Positions 17,540-28,637 of a stretch of 64,000 nucleotides of DNA are shown one piece after another; within the stretch, counting starts at the first letter, position 1; the number at the start of each line of letters is the position of its first letter. Origin of the DNA: Synchiropus splendidus (Eukaryota; Chordata; Actinopteri; Syngnathiformes; Callionymidae). The position numbers were made by a program, and so were the translations under genes. Location: the NCBI RefSeq assembly GCF_027744825.2, contig NC_071347.1:23610001-23674000 (forward strand), written 5' to 3'. The notes beneath the pieces were generated by a model. It worked only from the letters and a program-made list of their open reading frames with translations, had not been told where the DNA came from and made no database searches.

Positions 17540-17700
17540 GCCGCCATTAAGTGAATTATCTCCTGTCACTGCATCCGGCGCTGCCGCTGAAGTAATTCGA
17601 TCACGTATGTAAAGTGCGACCCATAATCCACTTTCACAAACCTGATTACATTTTGTTGGCAGCACAGCTGAGGCTGCCTCTGCAAGGTGAGCGCGACCTG
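17540..17700. promoter_or_regulatory. Possible conserved noncoding element
   Basis: A non-repetitive AT-richer block includes AAGTGAATTATCTCC, GAAGTAATTCGATCACG and TGATTACATTTTG in GC-rich flanks. It looks like an enhancer block 3.6 kb upstream of cbln1. Conservation is untested. Confidence 0.33.
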
Positions 17701-17810
17701 GAGCCCAAGTGCCGAGCAACTTTCCCCAGGCTCCTCTCACCTGAGGGGCCCGCCGGAGCCATCCCAGAAAGGCCCGGTCTCAGCGGCGTGATTATTCCCA
17801 CTCACACGTC

Positions 17811-18008
17811 CTTCCCTCTATCCTTGTGGGGACCGCCACCCTTTCCCCAGCCTCTCCCTCCAAACACATGGCTCACCTGAAGCCAGACTGCTCTGGACCT
17901 GACTGGGACCCAGTTATTTGGACGTTTCATCCTCAGATTGAGGCTTGTGGGGACTGGAAACAGGGTCCTCACAAGGACAGTGTTTTGTCAAGAACCGGTC
18001 CCCATAAA
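17811..18008 (+). mobile_element. MITE-like element, near full length
   Basis: It runs from CTATCCTTGTGGGGACC through CACCCTTTCCCCAGCC, CACATGGCTCACCTGA and GGGACCCAGTTATTT to GGTCCTCACAAGGACAG and GGTCCCCATAAAG. Confidence 0.65.
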
Positions 18009-18360
18009 GCGCAAGCCCATAGACAGCACTCAGTAGTGGATGAGTTGGGAGGTTGCTGGTCCAGTCCTTCACGCTCCTCTGAGGCTGCTGAGTAACTTCC
18101 TCTGCTGGAGCTCTGGTGTCGGAGGTGGAAGCGCTGACCTTCTATTCGTCTCTCATTCACACTTCAAACCCCAGAGCGGCGGCGAACCCAATCTCCCTCA
18201 TGCCCCTTGAAGCCCGCGTCCACCTGTCACCACTCAGTTCTGTCATTTCACTGGAAGATAACAAGGTAATGCTGGCGTGGAATGAAGAGGACGCTGGCTC
18301 TGGACTGCCACCTCTTCACACCTGCTGATGGCCTGTCGCTCACTGCCGTCCTTCACTCTG

Positions 18361-18478
18361 GTGAGGACCGAGTCCTGACAAGCCTCCGTCCTGTGAGGTC
18401 CTCACAAGGCTCCGGGGGTGTTTTGGATGGAGAGGCTGGGGAAAGGGCGAGGGTCCCCGCTAAGCAGGAGAGACGAGC
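18361..18478 (-). mobile_element. MITE-like element, partial copy
   Basis: GTGAGGACC and GTGAGGTCCTCACAAGG near one side and GGAGAGGCTGGGGAAAGGG plus GGTCCCCGCTAAG at the other mark a shortened copy in reverse orientation. Confidence 0.5.
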
Positions 18479-19590
18479 CTGCGTGTGTGTGTGAGAGAGT
18501 GAGGAGGCGTGTGTGTTTCATTTGGTTACGAGGCGTCCGAAGCTCCGTCCAGGGGAGGGTGAGATTGGACGGGAGGATGTTGGGAAATAAGATCAGCTGT
18601 CTGGAGAGGAGGGTGAAAAACAGCCTGTCATCACTTCTGTCCTTCACCTTCATTACTGCTCCTGGAGCAGCTGGGGTGGGCGGGGCGGGAGGAAATCCGA
18701 GTGCCGGACCCTCTCTGAACGCTCTCCAGCAAGGACGCCGCCGCGGAGGAGCGGTGGGACGCAGCTCAGCCAAAATAGCTGCAGATATGGACGGAGCCGT
18801 GACTGGGAGGTGTGGAGTGGGCGGCCGCCGCCGCCGCACCAGCCCGACCGGTGGATCAGCACTTGCTCAGTGGAACAACCTGCTCCGCTCCAGGCCAGGC
18901 CGCGCGGGGCTGGCAGCTCCAGCAACAGATGAACCCTGCAGCCTCCAGAGGCTCCGCTCGGTGAGCGGTCTGTCATCATGTGACCTCCCTGACCACAGGC
19001 GGCGCTGTGACCCCTCCAGTCCTCTGCTTTGTTTCACACCACATGGTCACCACAGTGACTGATCATGATGGTGATGGTGATGATGAGGTCTGAAGACCCA
19101 GACTCACGTGTGTGAGAGAGAGTCGGCCCAGCCACAGCTCTGCTGCTCCTCAGAGTGTGTGTGTGTGAGACACGCCTCTCATGCATCACAGCTCCCAGGC
19201 TGTTGGGGGCGCTGCAGGAGTGGCGCCGTCCATCGAGGCCTTGCTGTGGTGTGGGGGCGGGGCTACACATGTGACGCACCTGTCACTCAGGCTTTGTTCA
19301 AAAAACCTTGAAGGGAAGAAGAAAACTGGAAACAAATGACCGCGTCATTCTCCTCCAGCTACCTGTCTTTCTATTTACCTGTCTGTCTTTCATCCTCGGT
19401 GAAGCCTGTCGGTGCTGACATTTGCTCACACACACACACACACACACACACACTGAGGCTGGACGGGCTCAGTGGATCGGACACTATTGATTCAGGACCA
19501 TGAACCTCCAAGTCCCTTCTTCTCGCTCAGAATCCAAATCACAGTGGGAACCTCCAGTGTTCCATGTTCATCAGCAGTGGAAGCATCTGC
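18479..19590. other. Intergenic region without recognisable genes
   Basis: Anonymous GC-rich sequence. A CA tract lies at 19427-19453. No coding homology is seen. Confidence 0.45.
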
Positions 19591-19745
19591 ACCAGGAGAC
19601 CAGGAGACCAGGGGACCAGGTGAACATGGGACCAGGGAACCAGGAGACCAGGAGACCAGGAGACCAGGGGACCAGGGGACCAGGGGACCAGGTGAACATG
19701 GGACCAGGGGACCAGGAGACCAGGGGACCAGGAGACCAGGAGACC
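19591..19745. repeat. Minisatellite, AGGAGACC/AGGGGACC units
   Basis: Tandem ACCAGGAGACCAGGGG-type units are interrupted twice by GTGAACATGGG. Open frames across it are repeat artefacts. Confidence 0.9.
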
Positions 19746-19842
19746 AGCTGAGGTGAAGCCATGCTCCTGCTGCGGTCTGAGGTGGAGGCACAGCCACGGG
19801 GAGAGTCACCGGCAGCTCAGTCTGGTTGCGCACACACACACG

Positions 19843-20050
19843 TTTGTCTTCCTATCTTTGTGAGGACTGTCTTTGACATACATTTCCATCACCCTTTCCC
19901 CAGCCTCTCCCCATGAACCTAACCATCTAAAACACCTGGCTAAACCAAACCTTGACTCTGAGCCAAACTGAAACCCAGCTGATTTGTTGTTTTAACCCTC
20001 AGAATGAGGCTTGACAAAGTGAGGACCGGCCCAAATGTCCTCGCAAGGAC
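19843..20050 (+). mobile_element. MITE-like element, diverged copy
   Basis: It follows a CA tract and contains CTATCTTTGTGAGGAC, CACCCTTTCCCCAGCC, TTTTAACCCTCAGAATGAGG and, at the end, GTCCTCGCAAGGACAGG. Confidence 0.6.
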
Positions 20051-20237
20051 AGGAGTACAAGAACTCTCACACAGGCCCATGTGTCCCGGTGTGTTGACAG
20101 GAGGGGGAGAGAGGGGGGGGGGTGAGTTGGTCTGAACCCTTGTTTGCCTTCACATTGATCTCTGCTCTCAGGTCACCTCCCATCCACACACACTCACTCC
20201 CACCACCTGACTGCTCAAATTAGAGCCTTATCACTGC

Positions 20238-20336
20238 CGCTTCACACGCACACGCACACGCACTCACACATCACACACACACATCACATGCACTCACACA
20301 TCACACGCACACACATCACACGCACACACACACACT
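20238..20336. repeat. CA-rich microsatellite cluster
   Basis: Interrupted CACACG, CACTCACACATCA and CACACA units. Confidence 0.85.
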
Positions 20337-20399
20337 AGAACGTCCGGAATCTTCAATGTTCCAGTGAAGAGCCACAACAGCTGTTTGCTGAACATGACC

Positions 20400-20401
<2 letters not shown>

Positions 20402-20430
<29 letters not shown>
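20402..20430. repeat. GT microsatellite
   Basis: A (GT)14-15 tract next to the MITE-like copy that begins at about 20461. Confidence 0.9.
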
Positions 20431-20435
<5 letters not shown>

Positions 20436-20460
20436 AGGGGAACAACTCCAGATCAAACAC

Positions 20461-20660
20461 ACCTCTTTGTGAGGACCAGATGACTTTGTGGGGACCTTGT
20501 TTTCAGTCCCCACGAGGTGAAGTCTCAACTTGAGGATGAAAGCTTCCAAAATAGCGGAGTGATTCTAAGTGGGTCCCAGTCTGGTCCAGGTGAGGCATGT
20601 CTTCAGAGGCTGGGGAAAGGGTGACGGCCAGGAGAGGTCCCCACTAAGCCAGAGAGACGA
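20461..20660 (-). mobile_element. MITE-like element, near full length
   Basis: Reverse orientation: CTTTGTGAGGACC, GTCCCCACGAGGTGAAG, TGAGGATGAAAGCTTCC, TGGGTCCCAGTCTGGTCC, GAGGCTGGGGAAAGGGTGA, GGAGAGGTCCCCACTAAG. GT/CA microsatellites lie on the left (20402) and right (20784). Confidence 0.65.
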
Positions 20661-20783
20661 GCGCGTGTGTGTGAGCGGGTGGATCTGCTGTGTCAGCGCG
20701 ATGGAACGACAGCCTTGTTTTGTGTATCCACAGAGGAAATAAAGTAAAATCCCACACCTTTCTGCGCCTGTCTGTCTCTCCGT

Positions 20784-20808
20784 AACACACACACACACAC
20801 ACACACAC
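20784..20808. repeat. CA microsatellite
   Basis: An uninterrupted (CA)n tract. Confidence 0.9.
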
Positions 20809-20964
20809 CTCCCAGCCGGGTCCACGTCTCACCTCAACATGGAAGCAGAGCCAGGTGTCGCAGGTGAGTCACACTGATATATAAAGCTGCAGAGTGTGAG
20901 CTTCTCTCTCTCTCACACACACACAGGGAAGCGCTACAGAACCAGAACCTCTGGCACCACGGGT

Positions 20965-21200
20965 CAAAGGTCACCATGACCTGTACGAACCCTTGTTTTG
21001 GGTGACTTTATTAACGTTCTGGTCCGGTCGGAGTAACTTCCCTCTGACCTCTGACCTTTGCCTCACTGAACCGGACCCTGTCGGTGAAGGTGGGCGTGGC
21101 TTGTCTCGCTCAAGCCAGAGGTGAAACAGGCTGCAGCCTGGTGCGTGGAGTCAATGGGCAGATGGCGCCCTCTGCTGGAGGACGCCGCAACAGCACGCAC
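20965..21200. repeat. Segmental duplication, copy 1, part A
   Basis: This matches 23548-23775 closely: shared blocks are GGGTCAAAGGTCA, CCCTTGTTTTGG, TTAACGTTCTGGTCCGGTCG, CCTCTGACCTCTGAC and GGGCAGATGGCGCCCTCTGC. Part B of this copy lies 1.4 kb away at 22597-22801. Confidence 0.85.
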
Positions 21201-22596
21201 CAGGACACTGGCTGCAGCCTGTGGAGCTCCAGTGTTCTGCGCCCTGCACGAAGAAAGGAAAGAAACCTTTTATCTTCACTCATCGCCACTGACTGTATAC
21301 TGTGGAGATATCTGTGAAACGATGATGAAAAATGAAGCAACTGACGCGGTCTTTATGGCGCCATCCTGTGGCAGGTTTGTGCAACTGCACGTTATTGGAT
21401 CTGCCTCGTGACCCTTCTCCAGTCGCGTGAACACCACAGGTGGACACAGCACGCGCTTCAGTCCGACTCTGAGATGAGACTGTGGTGTCACTCAAATGAC
21501 AGACGAAGTGGTTCCACCGTGCAGATGGCTTTTAATACTAATACACACGTTTCAATCACCGCTCGCACAAAAAACACTTGGAACAAAGTTTCAACGCAGT
21601 AATAATCAACACAACGCACAAATGTCGTTTGATTTTATGATGAGCCTCTCATTCATTCGTTTCAAATGACGCAAAGACTTCAGGACTGTGAACTGTGAAA
21701 GAGAGAACAGTAAAGTTAGCAAGTGAGACTGAAATTCTGAAGTGCAAAAATGGACAAACCCACACACGGAGCTGTGTAGTTCACGCTAGACTGGCCCTTA
21801 ATGTGAGTGTCAGCCGTGTAGTGAGCCTCTTCACTGGTGCAGAGGGCCAAAGAAAAAGTCCCGGGCTGCCCGTGTCCTGTTTCTTTGAGATGAAACCACA
21901 TCTCCAGATGGTTGTGTGTCTCTGTACAGACAACAGAATAAGACAGAATCTTCACACTGAAAACATTATCATCGTTGTTACAATGTGCAATACACATCAG
22001 ACTTTTCAAACGGGTTTTAATCATGAAAACATGCTTTATTCTGACAAATATACAGATCTTGTTTCGACAGCATCATGACGTGTTTCATCCCAATGTTGTC
22101 ACACCGGACATCTAAAAGCACGAGACCATCTGCAATGTAAAACGTAGCCTATGAACATGTTTGCCAGGGTAACTCATGAATGTTATGCTCGGTCACATGA
22201 CACTGGACAAGATTGATTAAGGAGACGAATGAAATGACAGGTTTGACGTAGCGTAGCGAACTGTTCGACCTGTTGCGTCACAACGATGCGACATAATATG
22301 ATATGTTCAGAGCATATTCAAAGGTCTGCTTTAAAGAAGTCCCTCTTACCTCCAGTGTTGTGGAACACTTGGCTGAAGGTTTGTGGCCTGTTTGACGTTG
22401 AAGACGGCCTGAACTCAGCGTTGCGTCGTGGACCCACGAGCTCAACGTGGGCGGAGCTCCGCCCCGTTCTCCAGGCTGCAGCCAGGGGCTCCTCAGTCAC
22501 ACAGAAGCCACTCGAGCCGCGGTCCGACACCTGTCAATCACCTGCGATCTCGAGGCTGGAGCCGGGTCAGAGGTCAACCCTGACAGGTGAACAGAA
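21201..22596. mobile_element. 1.4-kb segment inserted in a duplicated unit
   Basis: This stretch separates parts A and B of copy 1, whereas in copy 2 they are only about 30 bp apart. Its middle (about 21490-22290) is distinctly AT-rich compared with the flanks, which suggests an inserted element of other origin. No transposase or reverse transcriptase frame is recognisable. Confidence 0.4.
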
Positions 22597-22801
22597 CACC
22601 TGTCAATCACCCGCGATCAGGAGCCTGACGTGAAGGAAACAAAGTTTCTCCTGGTCTGAATGGAGCGACAGTGACGATGAGCACACCTGCATCACCACAC
22701 CCAGGTGTGAGAGTGTGTGAGAGTGTGTGTGTGTGTTAGCGTCGGATGTGACAGGAAAAGTGACACAATTAACGAGGAGAGAAACCCCACTGTGAGGACC
22801 C
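22597..22801. repeat. Segmental duplication, copy 1, part B
   Basis: It matches 23806-24014 almost base for base, from CACCTGTCAATCACCCGCGA to AACCCCACTGTGAGGACC, with a few substitutions and small gaps. Confidence 0.9.
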
Positions 22802-22877
22802 GAGTCTTGTCGTCACCTGGTCCTGCTGGGGCTGCGGTGTGTGTGTGCGTGTGTATTAATCCTGATCTCATGAGACA

Positions 22878-23046
22878 CTGACTTTATGAGGACATTTTGG
22901 ACGGTCCACATTGAGTTTTGAGTGTTAAAACTTCAAAATAACTGGGTGAATCTAACTGGGTTCCAGTCTGGATCAGGTGAGTGGTGTGTTCGGGGGGAGA
23001 GGCTGGGGAAAGGGTGGTGGCCAGGACAGGTCCCCACAAGGACAGA
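22878..23046 (-). mobile_element. MITE-like element, near full length
   Basis: Reverse orientation: TTATGAGGACATTTTGG, GTTAAAACTTCAAAATAACT, GGTTCCAGTCTGG, GAGGCTGGGGAAAGGGTGG, CAGGTCCCCACAAGGACAG. Confidence 0.65.
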
Positions 23047-23547
23047 GTTCCCGGGTGTGTGTTCAGTCTGCAGACAGAGTCAGATTTGCGCCCTGGTCTG
23101 TCCACCAGAGGCCCTGCTGCACAGGGGGCAGGGCCGCCGATCACACGACCTGCTGGAGGTCAGCTCAAGGCTCTTTTAGACCCGAGTCACTGACGGCCCG
23201 TGGATCAGGCCTTCACCTCCGTCCACCTTCACTGACACAGCCACCGAGCGTCCTGACCCCGCAGAGCAGGTGACGTCACGAGTCATCTGATTCACCTTTG
23301 ACCTCAGCTACACTCGCCCTCACCCGTTCACTTCCGCTTTGACCCGCGTCCGACACCGAGCTGCAGTAACGGAGCTGAGCCTCTGGAGGGCAGTGAAGGG
23401 GACAGCCCGGCTTGAGCGGGCGCTGACAGAACCAACAGCAGAAGACTTTCCCTCACTGACCATGTTCAGCTGCGTGACACAGCGAGGCTCAGAGGAGACC
23501 AGAGATGGAGAGAGAGACAAGCACGCCGGCTTCCTCTGCCACATCAG

Positions 23548-23775
23548 GGTCAAAGGTCAACGTGCTCCTCTCTCCTCACGCATGACCAGTACAAACCCTT
23601 GTTTTGGACTTTATTAACGTTCTGGTCCGGTCGGAGTTACATTCCTCTGACCTCTGACTCACGCCTCCTTTGACTCCTCACTCGACTGGACCCTGTCGCA
23701 GCCCGGTCAGGTGAAGGTGAGTGGAGTCAACGGGCAGATGGCGCCCTCTGCTGGACGAAGCCCCAACAGCACGGC
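23548..23775. repeat. Segmental duplication, copy 2, part A
   Basis: This is homologous to 20965-21200 and is followed almost directly by part B at 23806. Confidence 0.85.
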
Positions 23776-23805
23776 CGTGAGAAGTGAAGCTGCGCGTCAC
23801 CCAGC

Positions 23806-24014
23806 ACCTGTCAATCACCCGCGATCAGGAGCCTGACGCGAAGGAAACAAAGTTTCTCCTGGTCTGAATGAAGCGACAGTGACGATGAGCACACCTGCAT
23901 CACCACACCCAGGTGTGAGAGTGTGTGAGAGTGTGTGTGCGTTAGCGTCGGATGTGACAGGAAAAGTGACACAATTATCGAGGAGATGAGGAGAGAAACC
24001 CCACTGTGAGGACC
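23806..24014. repeat. Segmental duplication, copy 2, part B
   Basis: This is homologous to 22597-22801. The two differ mainly in the GT run and in a small insertion near 23980. Confidence 0.9.
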
Positions 24015-24196
24015 TCGTCGTCAGCTGCTCATCCTCTCCAGGTCTGAGCTCAGACGCGTCTTCAGCATTGGTGTCGCCTCACGATCAGCTGCAACCTTCA
24101 GGAGGCCAGAGCACGGCGTTAGTGCGGGTCACACTATGTGTGTGTGTGAGTGTGTGTGTGTGTGAGTGAGACAGCAGCCTGCTGGTCTCTCCAGCC

Positions 24197-24394
24197 ACCA
24201 GGTCCAGGTCCAGGTCCAGGTCCAGGTGCAGGTCCAGGTGCAGGTCCAGGTCCAGGTCCAGGTCCAGGTGCAGGTCCAGGTGCAGGTCCAGGTCCAGGTC
24301 CAGGTGCAGGTCCAGGTGCAGGTCCAGGTCCAGGTCCAGGTCCAGGTGCAGGTCCAGGTCCAGGTCCAGGTGCAGGTCCAGGTCCAGGTCCAGG
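24197..24394. repeat. CCAGGT/GCAGGT hexanucleotide array
   Basis: About 33 tandem hexamers, CCAGGT with GCAGGT variants in a semi-regular pattern. Each unit contains CAGGT. Open frames through it encode GPGPGAG or VQVQVQ and are artefacts. Confidence 0.95.
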
Positions 24395-25172
24395 TGTTTA
24401 TGGCGGGAGGACGGAGGCCGCATGACGGCCATGAAAGGTCCTCACAAAGATGGCGTGACGGACCTGTGTGTGTGTCCTCTCAGTGACCTCCGCAGCAGGA
24501 AGACAGTTGCGCTTCTCTCTCTCCCTCCGTTTGTCTTTGCTTCATCAAAATGTCTTTTTCCTTCACTTTTGCTGCGACTCTCGCTCCTGCCCCCCCCCTC
24601 CTCTCCTTCCTCCTCCCCCCCGGACCCTCGTCCGCCTGTGAAGTTCTATTTGTTGGAACAGACAGCAGGTTAGCATTAAATATACATGGGGATTGTCAGC
24701 CAGTGGCGAACACAAAGGATGCGCCGCGAGGCCCGGTGGGATCTGAACCGACCCAGGCAGCGAGGCGAGAGGCGGGGGGGGTGGTCCCCCGTGGACCCCC
24801 TGCCACCTCCCGAACACACACATCCAAGCAGCAACCATGAGGGGGTCAGAGACACAGGCAGATGCAGATGAACACAAGTGTGTCTTTTAAATACACACTT
24901 TCAACACCCCCTCAGCCCCCCGACCCACCTCCTCCCCCACACATCTGTCGTCCGCTGGGGCAGAGGGTGACGTACGAGCTGAAGCCCCTGGTGCAGCTCC
25001 CTCCTCTCACCCTCAGCCAGACGCTCTCAGAATACTGATCTGTTACCCAGGGTGGGAGTCTCCGTGGACACACTCTCTCACACTCACACACACAGACAAA
25101 CACTCACACACTCACACTAACACTAACACTCACACACACACTCACACTAACACTCACGCACTCACACTCACA
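24395..25172. other. Intergenic region, CA-rich at its right end
   Basis: Anonymous sequence with a short end block of the MITE-like family (GGTCCTCACAAAGA near 24438) and interrupted CACTCACA / CACTAACA repeats from about 25077 to 25172 leading into the satellite. Confidence 0.45.
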
Positions 25173-28100
25173 TAGACAGAAGAGTCAGAGACAGTGGAGT
25201 CAGAGACAGAAGAGTTAGAGACAGTGGAGTCAGAGACAGTGGAGTCAGAGACAGTGGAGTCAGAGACAGTGGAGTCAGAGACAGTGGAGTCAGAGACAGA
25301 AGAGTCAGAGACAGTGGAGTCAGAGACAGTGGATTCAGGGACAGTGGAGTCAGAGACAGAAGAGTCAGAGACAGTGGAGTCAGAGACAGTGGATTCAGGG
25401 ACAGTGGAGTCAGAGACAGAAGAGTTAGAGACAGTGGATTCAGAGACAGTGGAGACAGAAGAGTTAGAGACAGTGGAGTCAGGGACAGTGGAGTCAGAGA
25501 CAGAAGAGTTAGAGACAGTGGAGTCAGAGACAGTGGAGTCAGAGACAGTGGAGTCAGGGACAGTGCAGTTAGAGACAGTGGAGTCAGAGACATAAGAGTT
25601 AGAGACAGTGGAGTCAGAGACAGAAGAGTCAGAGACAGTGGAGTCAGAGACAGTGGAGTCAGGGACAGTGGATTCAGGGACAGTGGAGTCAGAGACAGAA
25701 GAGTTAGAGCCAGTGGAGTCAGAGACAGTGGAGTCAGAGACAGTGGAGTCAGAGACAGTGGATTCAGGGACAGTGGAGTCAGAGACAGAAGAGTCAGAGA
25801 CAGTGGAGTCAGAGACAGTGGAGTCAGGGACAGTGGAGTTAGAGACAGTGGAGTCAGAGACAGAAGAGTTAGAGACAGTGGAGTCAGAGACAGAAGAGTC
25901 AGAGACAGTGGAGTCAGAGACAGTGGATTCAGGGACAGTGGAGTCAGAGACAGAAGAGTTAGAGACAGTGGATTCAGAGACAGTGGAGTCAGGGACAGTG
26001 GAGTCAGAGACAGTGGAGACAGAAGAGTTAGAGACAGTGGAGTCAGGGACAGTGGAGTCAGAGACAGTGGAGTCAGAGACATAAGAGTTAGAGACAGTGG
26101 AGTCAGAGACAGAAGAGTCAGAGACAGTGGAGTCAGAGACAGTGGAGTCAGGGACAGTGGATTCAGGGACAGTGGAGTCAGAGACAGAAGAGTTAGAGAC
26201 AGTGGAGTCAGAGACAGTGGAGTCAGGGACAGTGGAGTCAGAGACAGTGGAGTCAGAGACAGTGGATTCAGGGACAGTGGAGTCAGAGACAGAAGAGTCA
26301 GAGACAGTGGAGTCAGAGACAGTGGAGTCAGGGACAGTGGAGTTAGAGACAGTGGAGTCAGAGACAGAAGAGTTAGAGACAGTGGAGTCAGAGACAGAAG
26401 AGTCAGAGACAGTGGAGTCAGAGACAGTGGATTCAGGGACAGTGGAGTCAGAGACAGAAGAGTTAGAGACAGTGGATTCAGAGACAGTGGAGTCAGGGAC
26501 AGTGGAGTCAGAGACAGTGGAGACAGAGACAGTGGAGTCAGAGACATAAGAGTTAGAGACAGTGGAGTCAGAGACAGAAGAGTCAGAGACAGTGGAGTCA
26601 GAGACAGTGGAGTCAGGGACAGTGGATTCAGGGACAGTGGAGTCAGAGACAGTGGAGTCAGAGACAGTGGAGTCAGGGACAGTGGAGTCAGAGACAGAAG
26701 AGTTAGAGACAGTGGAGTCAGAGACAGTGGAGTCAGAGACAGTGGAGTCAGGGACAGTGCAGTTAGAGACAGTGGAGTCAGAGACATAAGAGTTAGAGAC
26801 AGTGGAGTCAGAGACAGAAGAGTCAGAGACAGTGGAGTCAGAGACAGTGGAGTCAGGGACAGTGGATTCAGGGACAGTGGAGTCAGAGACAGAAGAGTTA
26901 GAGCCAGTGGAGTCAGAGACAGTGGAGTCAGAGACAGTGGAGTCAGAGACAGTGGATTCAGGGACAGTGGAGTCAGAGACAGAAGAGTCAGAGACAGTGG
27001 AGTCAGAGACAGTGGAGTCAGGGACAGTGGAGTTAGAGACAGTGGAGTCAGAGACAGAAGAGTTAGAGACAGTGGAGTCAGAGACAGAAGAGTCAGAGAC
27101 AGTGGAGTCAGAGACAGTGGATTCAGGGACAGTGGAGTCAGAGACAGAAGAGTTAGAGACAGTGGATTCAGAGACAGTGGAGTCAGGGACAGTGGAGTCA
27201 GAGACAGTGGAGACAGAAGAGTTAGAGACAGTGGAGTCAGGGACAGTGGAGTCAGAGACAGTGGAGTCAGAGACATAAGAGTTAGAGACAGTGGAGTCAG
27301 AGACAGAAGAGTCAGAGACAGTGGAGTCAGAGACAGTGGAGTCAGGGACAGTGGATTCAGGGACAGTGGAGTCAGAGACAGAAGAGTTAGAGACAGTGGA
27401 GTCAGAGACAGTGGAGTCAGGGACAGTGGAGTCAGAGACAGTGGAGTCAGAGACAGTGGATTCAGGGACAGTGGAGTCAGAGACAGAAGAGTCAGAGACA
27501 GTGGAGTCAGAGACAGTGGAGTCAGGGACAGTGGAGTTAGAGACAGTGGAGTCAGAGACAGAAGAGTTAGAGACAGTGGAGTCAGAGACAGAAGAGTCAG
27601 AGACAGTGGAGTCAGAGACAGTGGATTCAGGGACAGTGGAGTCAGAGACAGAAGAGTTAGAGACAGTGGATTCAGAGACAGTGGAGTCAGGGACAGTGGA
27701 GTCAGAGACAGTGGAGACAGAGACAGTGGAGTCAGAGACATAAGAGTTAGAGACAGTGGAGTCAGAGACAGAAGAGTCAGAGACAGTGGAGTCAGAGACA
27801 GTGGAGTCAGGGACAGTGGATTCAGGGACAGTGGAGTCAGAGACAGTGGAGTCAGAGACAGTGGAGTCAGGGACAGTGGAGTCAGAGACAGTGGAGTCAG
27901 AGACAGTGGATTCAGGGACAGTGGAGTCAGAGACAGAAGAGTCAGAGACAGTGGAGTCAGAGACAGTGGAGTCAGGGACAGTGGATTCAGGGACAGTGGA
28001 GTCAGAGACAGAAGAGTTAGAGACAGTGGAGTCAGAGACAGTGGAGTCAGGGACAGTGGAGTCAGAGACAGTGGAGTCAGAGACAGTGGATTCAGGGACA

Positions 28101-28637
28101 GTGGAGTCAGAGACAGAAGAGTCAGAGACAGTGGAGTCAGAGACAGTGGAGTCAGGGACAGTGGAGTTAGAGACAGTGGAGTCAGAGACAGAAGAGTTAG
28201 AGACAGTGGAGTCAGAGACAGAAGAGTCAGAGACAGTGGAGTCAGAGACAGTGGATTCAGGGACAGTGGAGTCAGAGACAGAAGAGTTAGAGACAGTGGA
28301 TTCAGAGACAGTGGAGTCAGGGACAGTGGAGTCAGAGACAGTGGAGACAGAGACAGTGGAGTCAGAGACATAAGAGTTAGAGACAGTGGAGTCAGAGACA
28401 GAAGAGTCAGAGACAGTGGAGTCAGAGACAGTGGAGTCAGGGACAGTGGATTCAGGGACAGTGGAGTCAGAGACAGTGGAGTCAGAGACAGTGGAGTCAG
28501 GGACAGTGGAGTCAGGGACAGTGGAGTCAGAGACAGTGAAGTCAGAGACAGTGGATTCAGGGACAGTGGAGTCAGAGACAGAAGAGTCAGAGACAGTGGA
28601 GTCAGAGACAGTGGAGTCAGGGACAGTGGAGTCATGG
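25173..28637. repeat. 3.5-kb satellite of a 15-bp unit with higher-order repeats
   Basis: About 230 tandem copies of GAGTCAGAGACAGTG with recurring variants (AGACAGAA, GATTCAGGG, GAGTTAGAG). Rare private variants recur exactly 1194 bp apart: AGAGCCAGTG near 25707 and 26901, GACAGTGCAG near 25559 and 26753. This shows that a 1194-bp block was duplicated as a whole. Because 15 is a multiple of 3, frames stay open on both strands: a 1178-codon minus frame of SDSTV-type repeats and plus frames of ESETV. I see no start context, splice sites or homology to support a protein. Confidence 0.95.
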
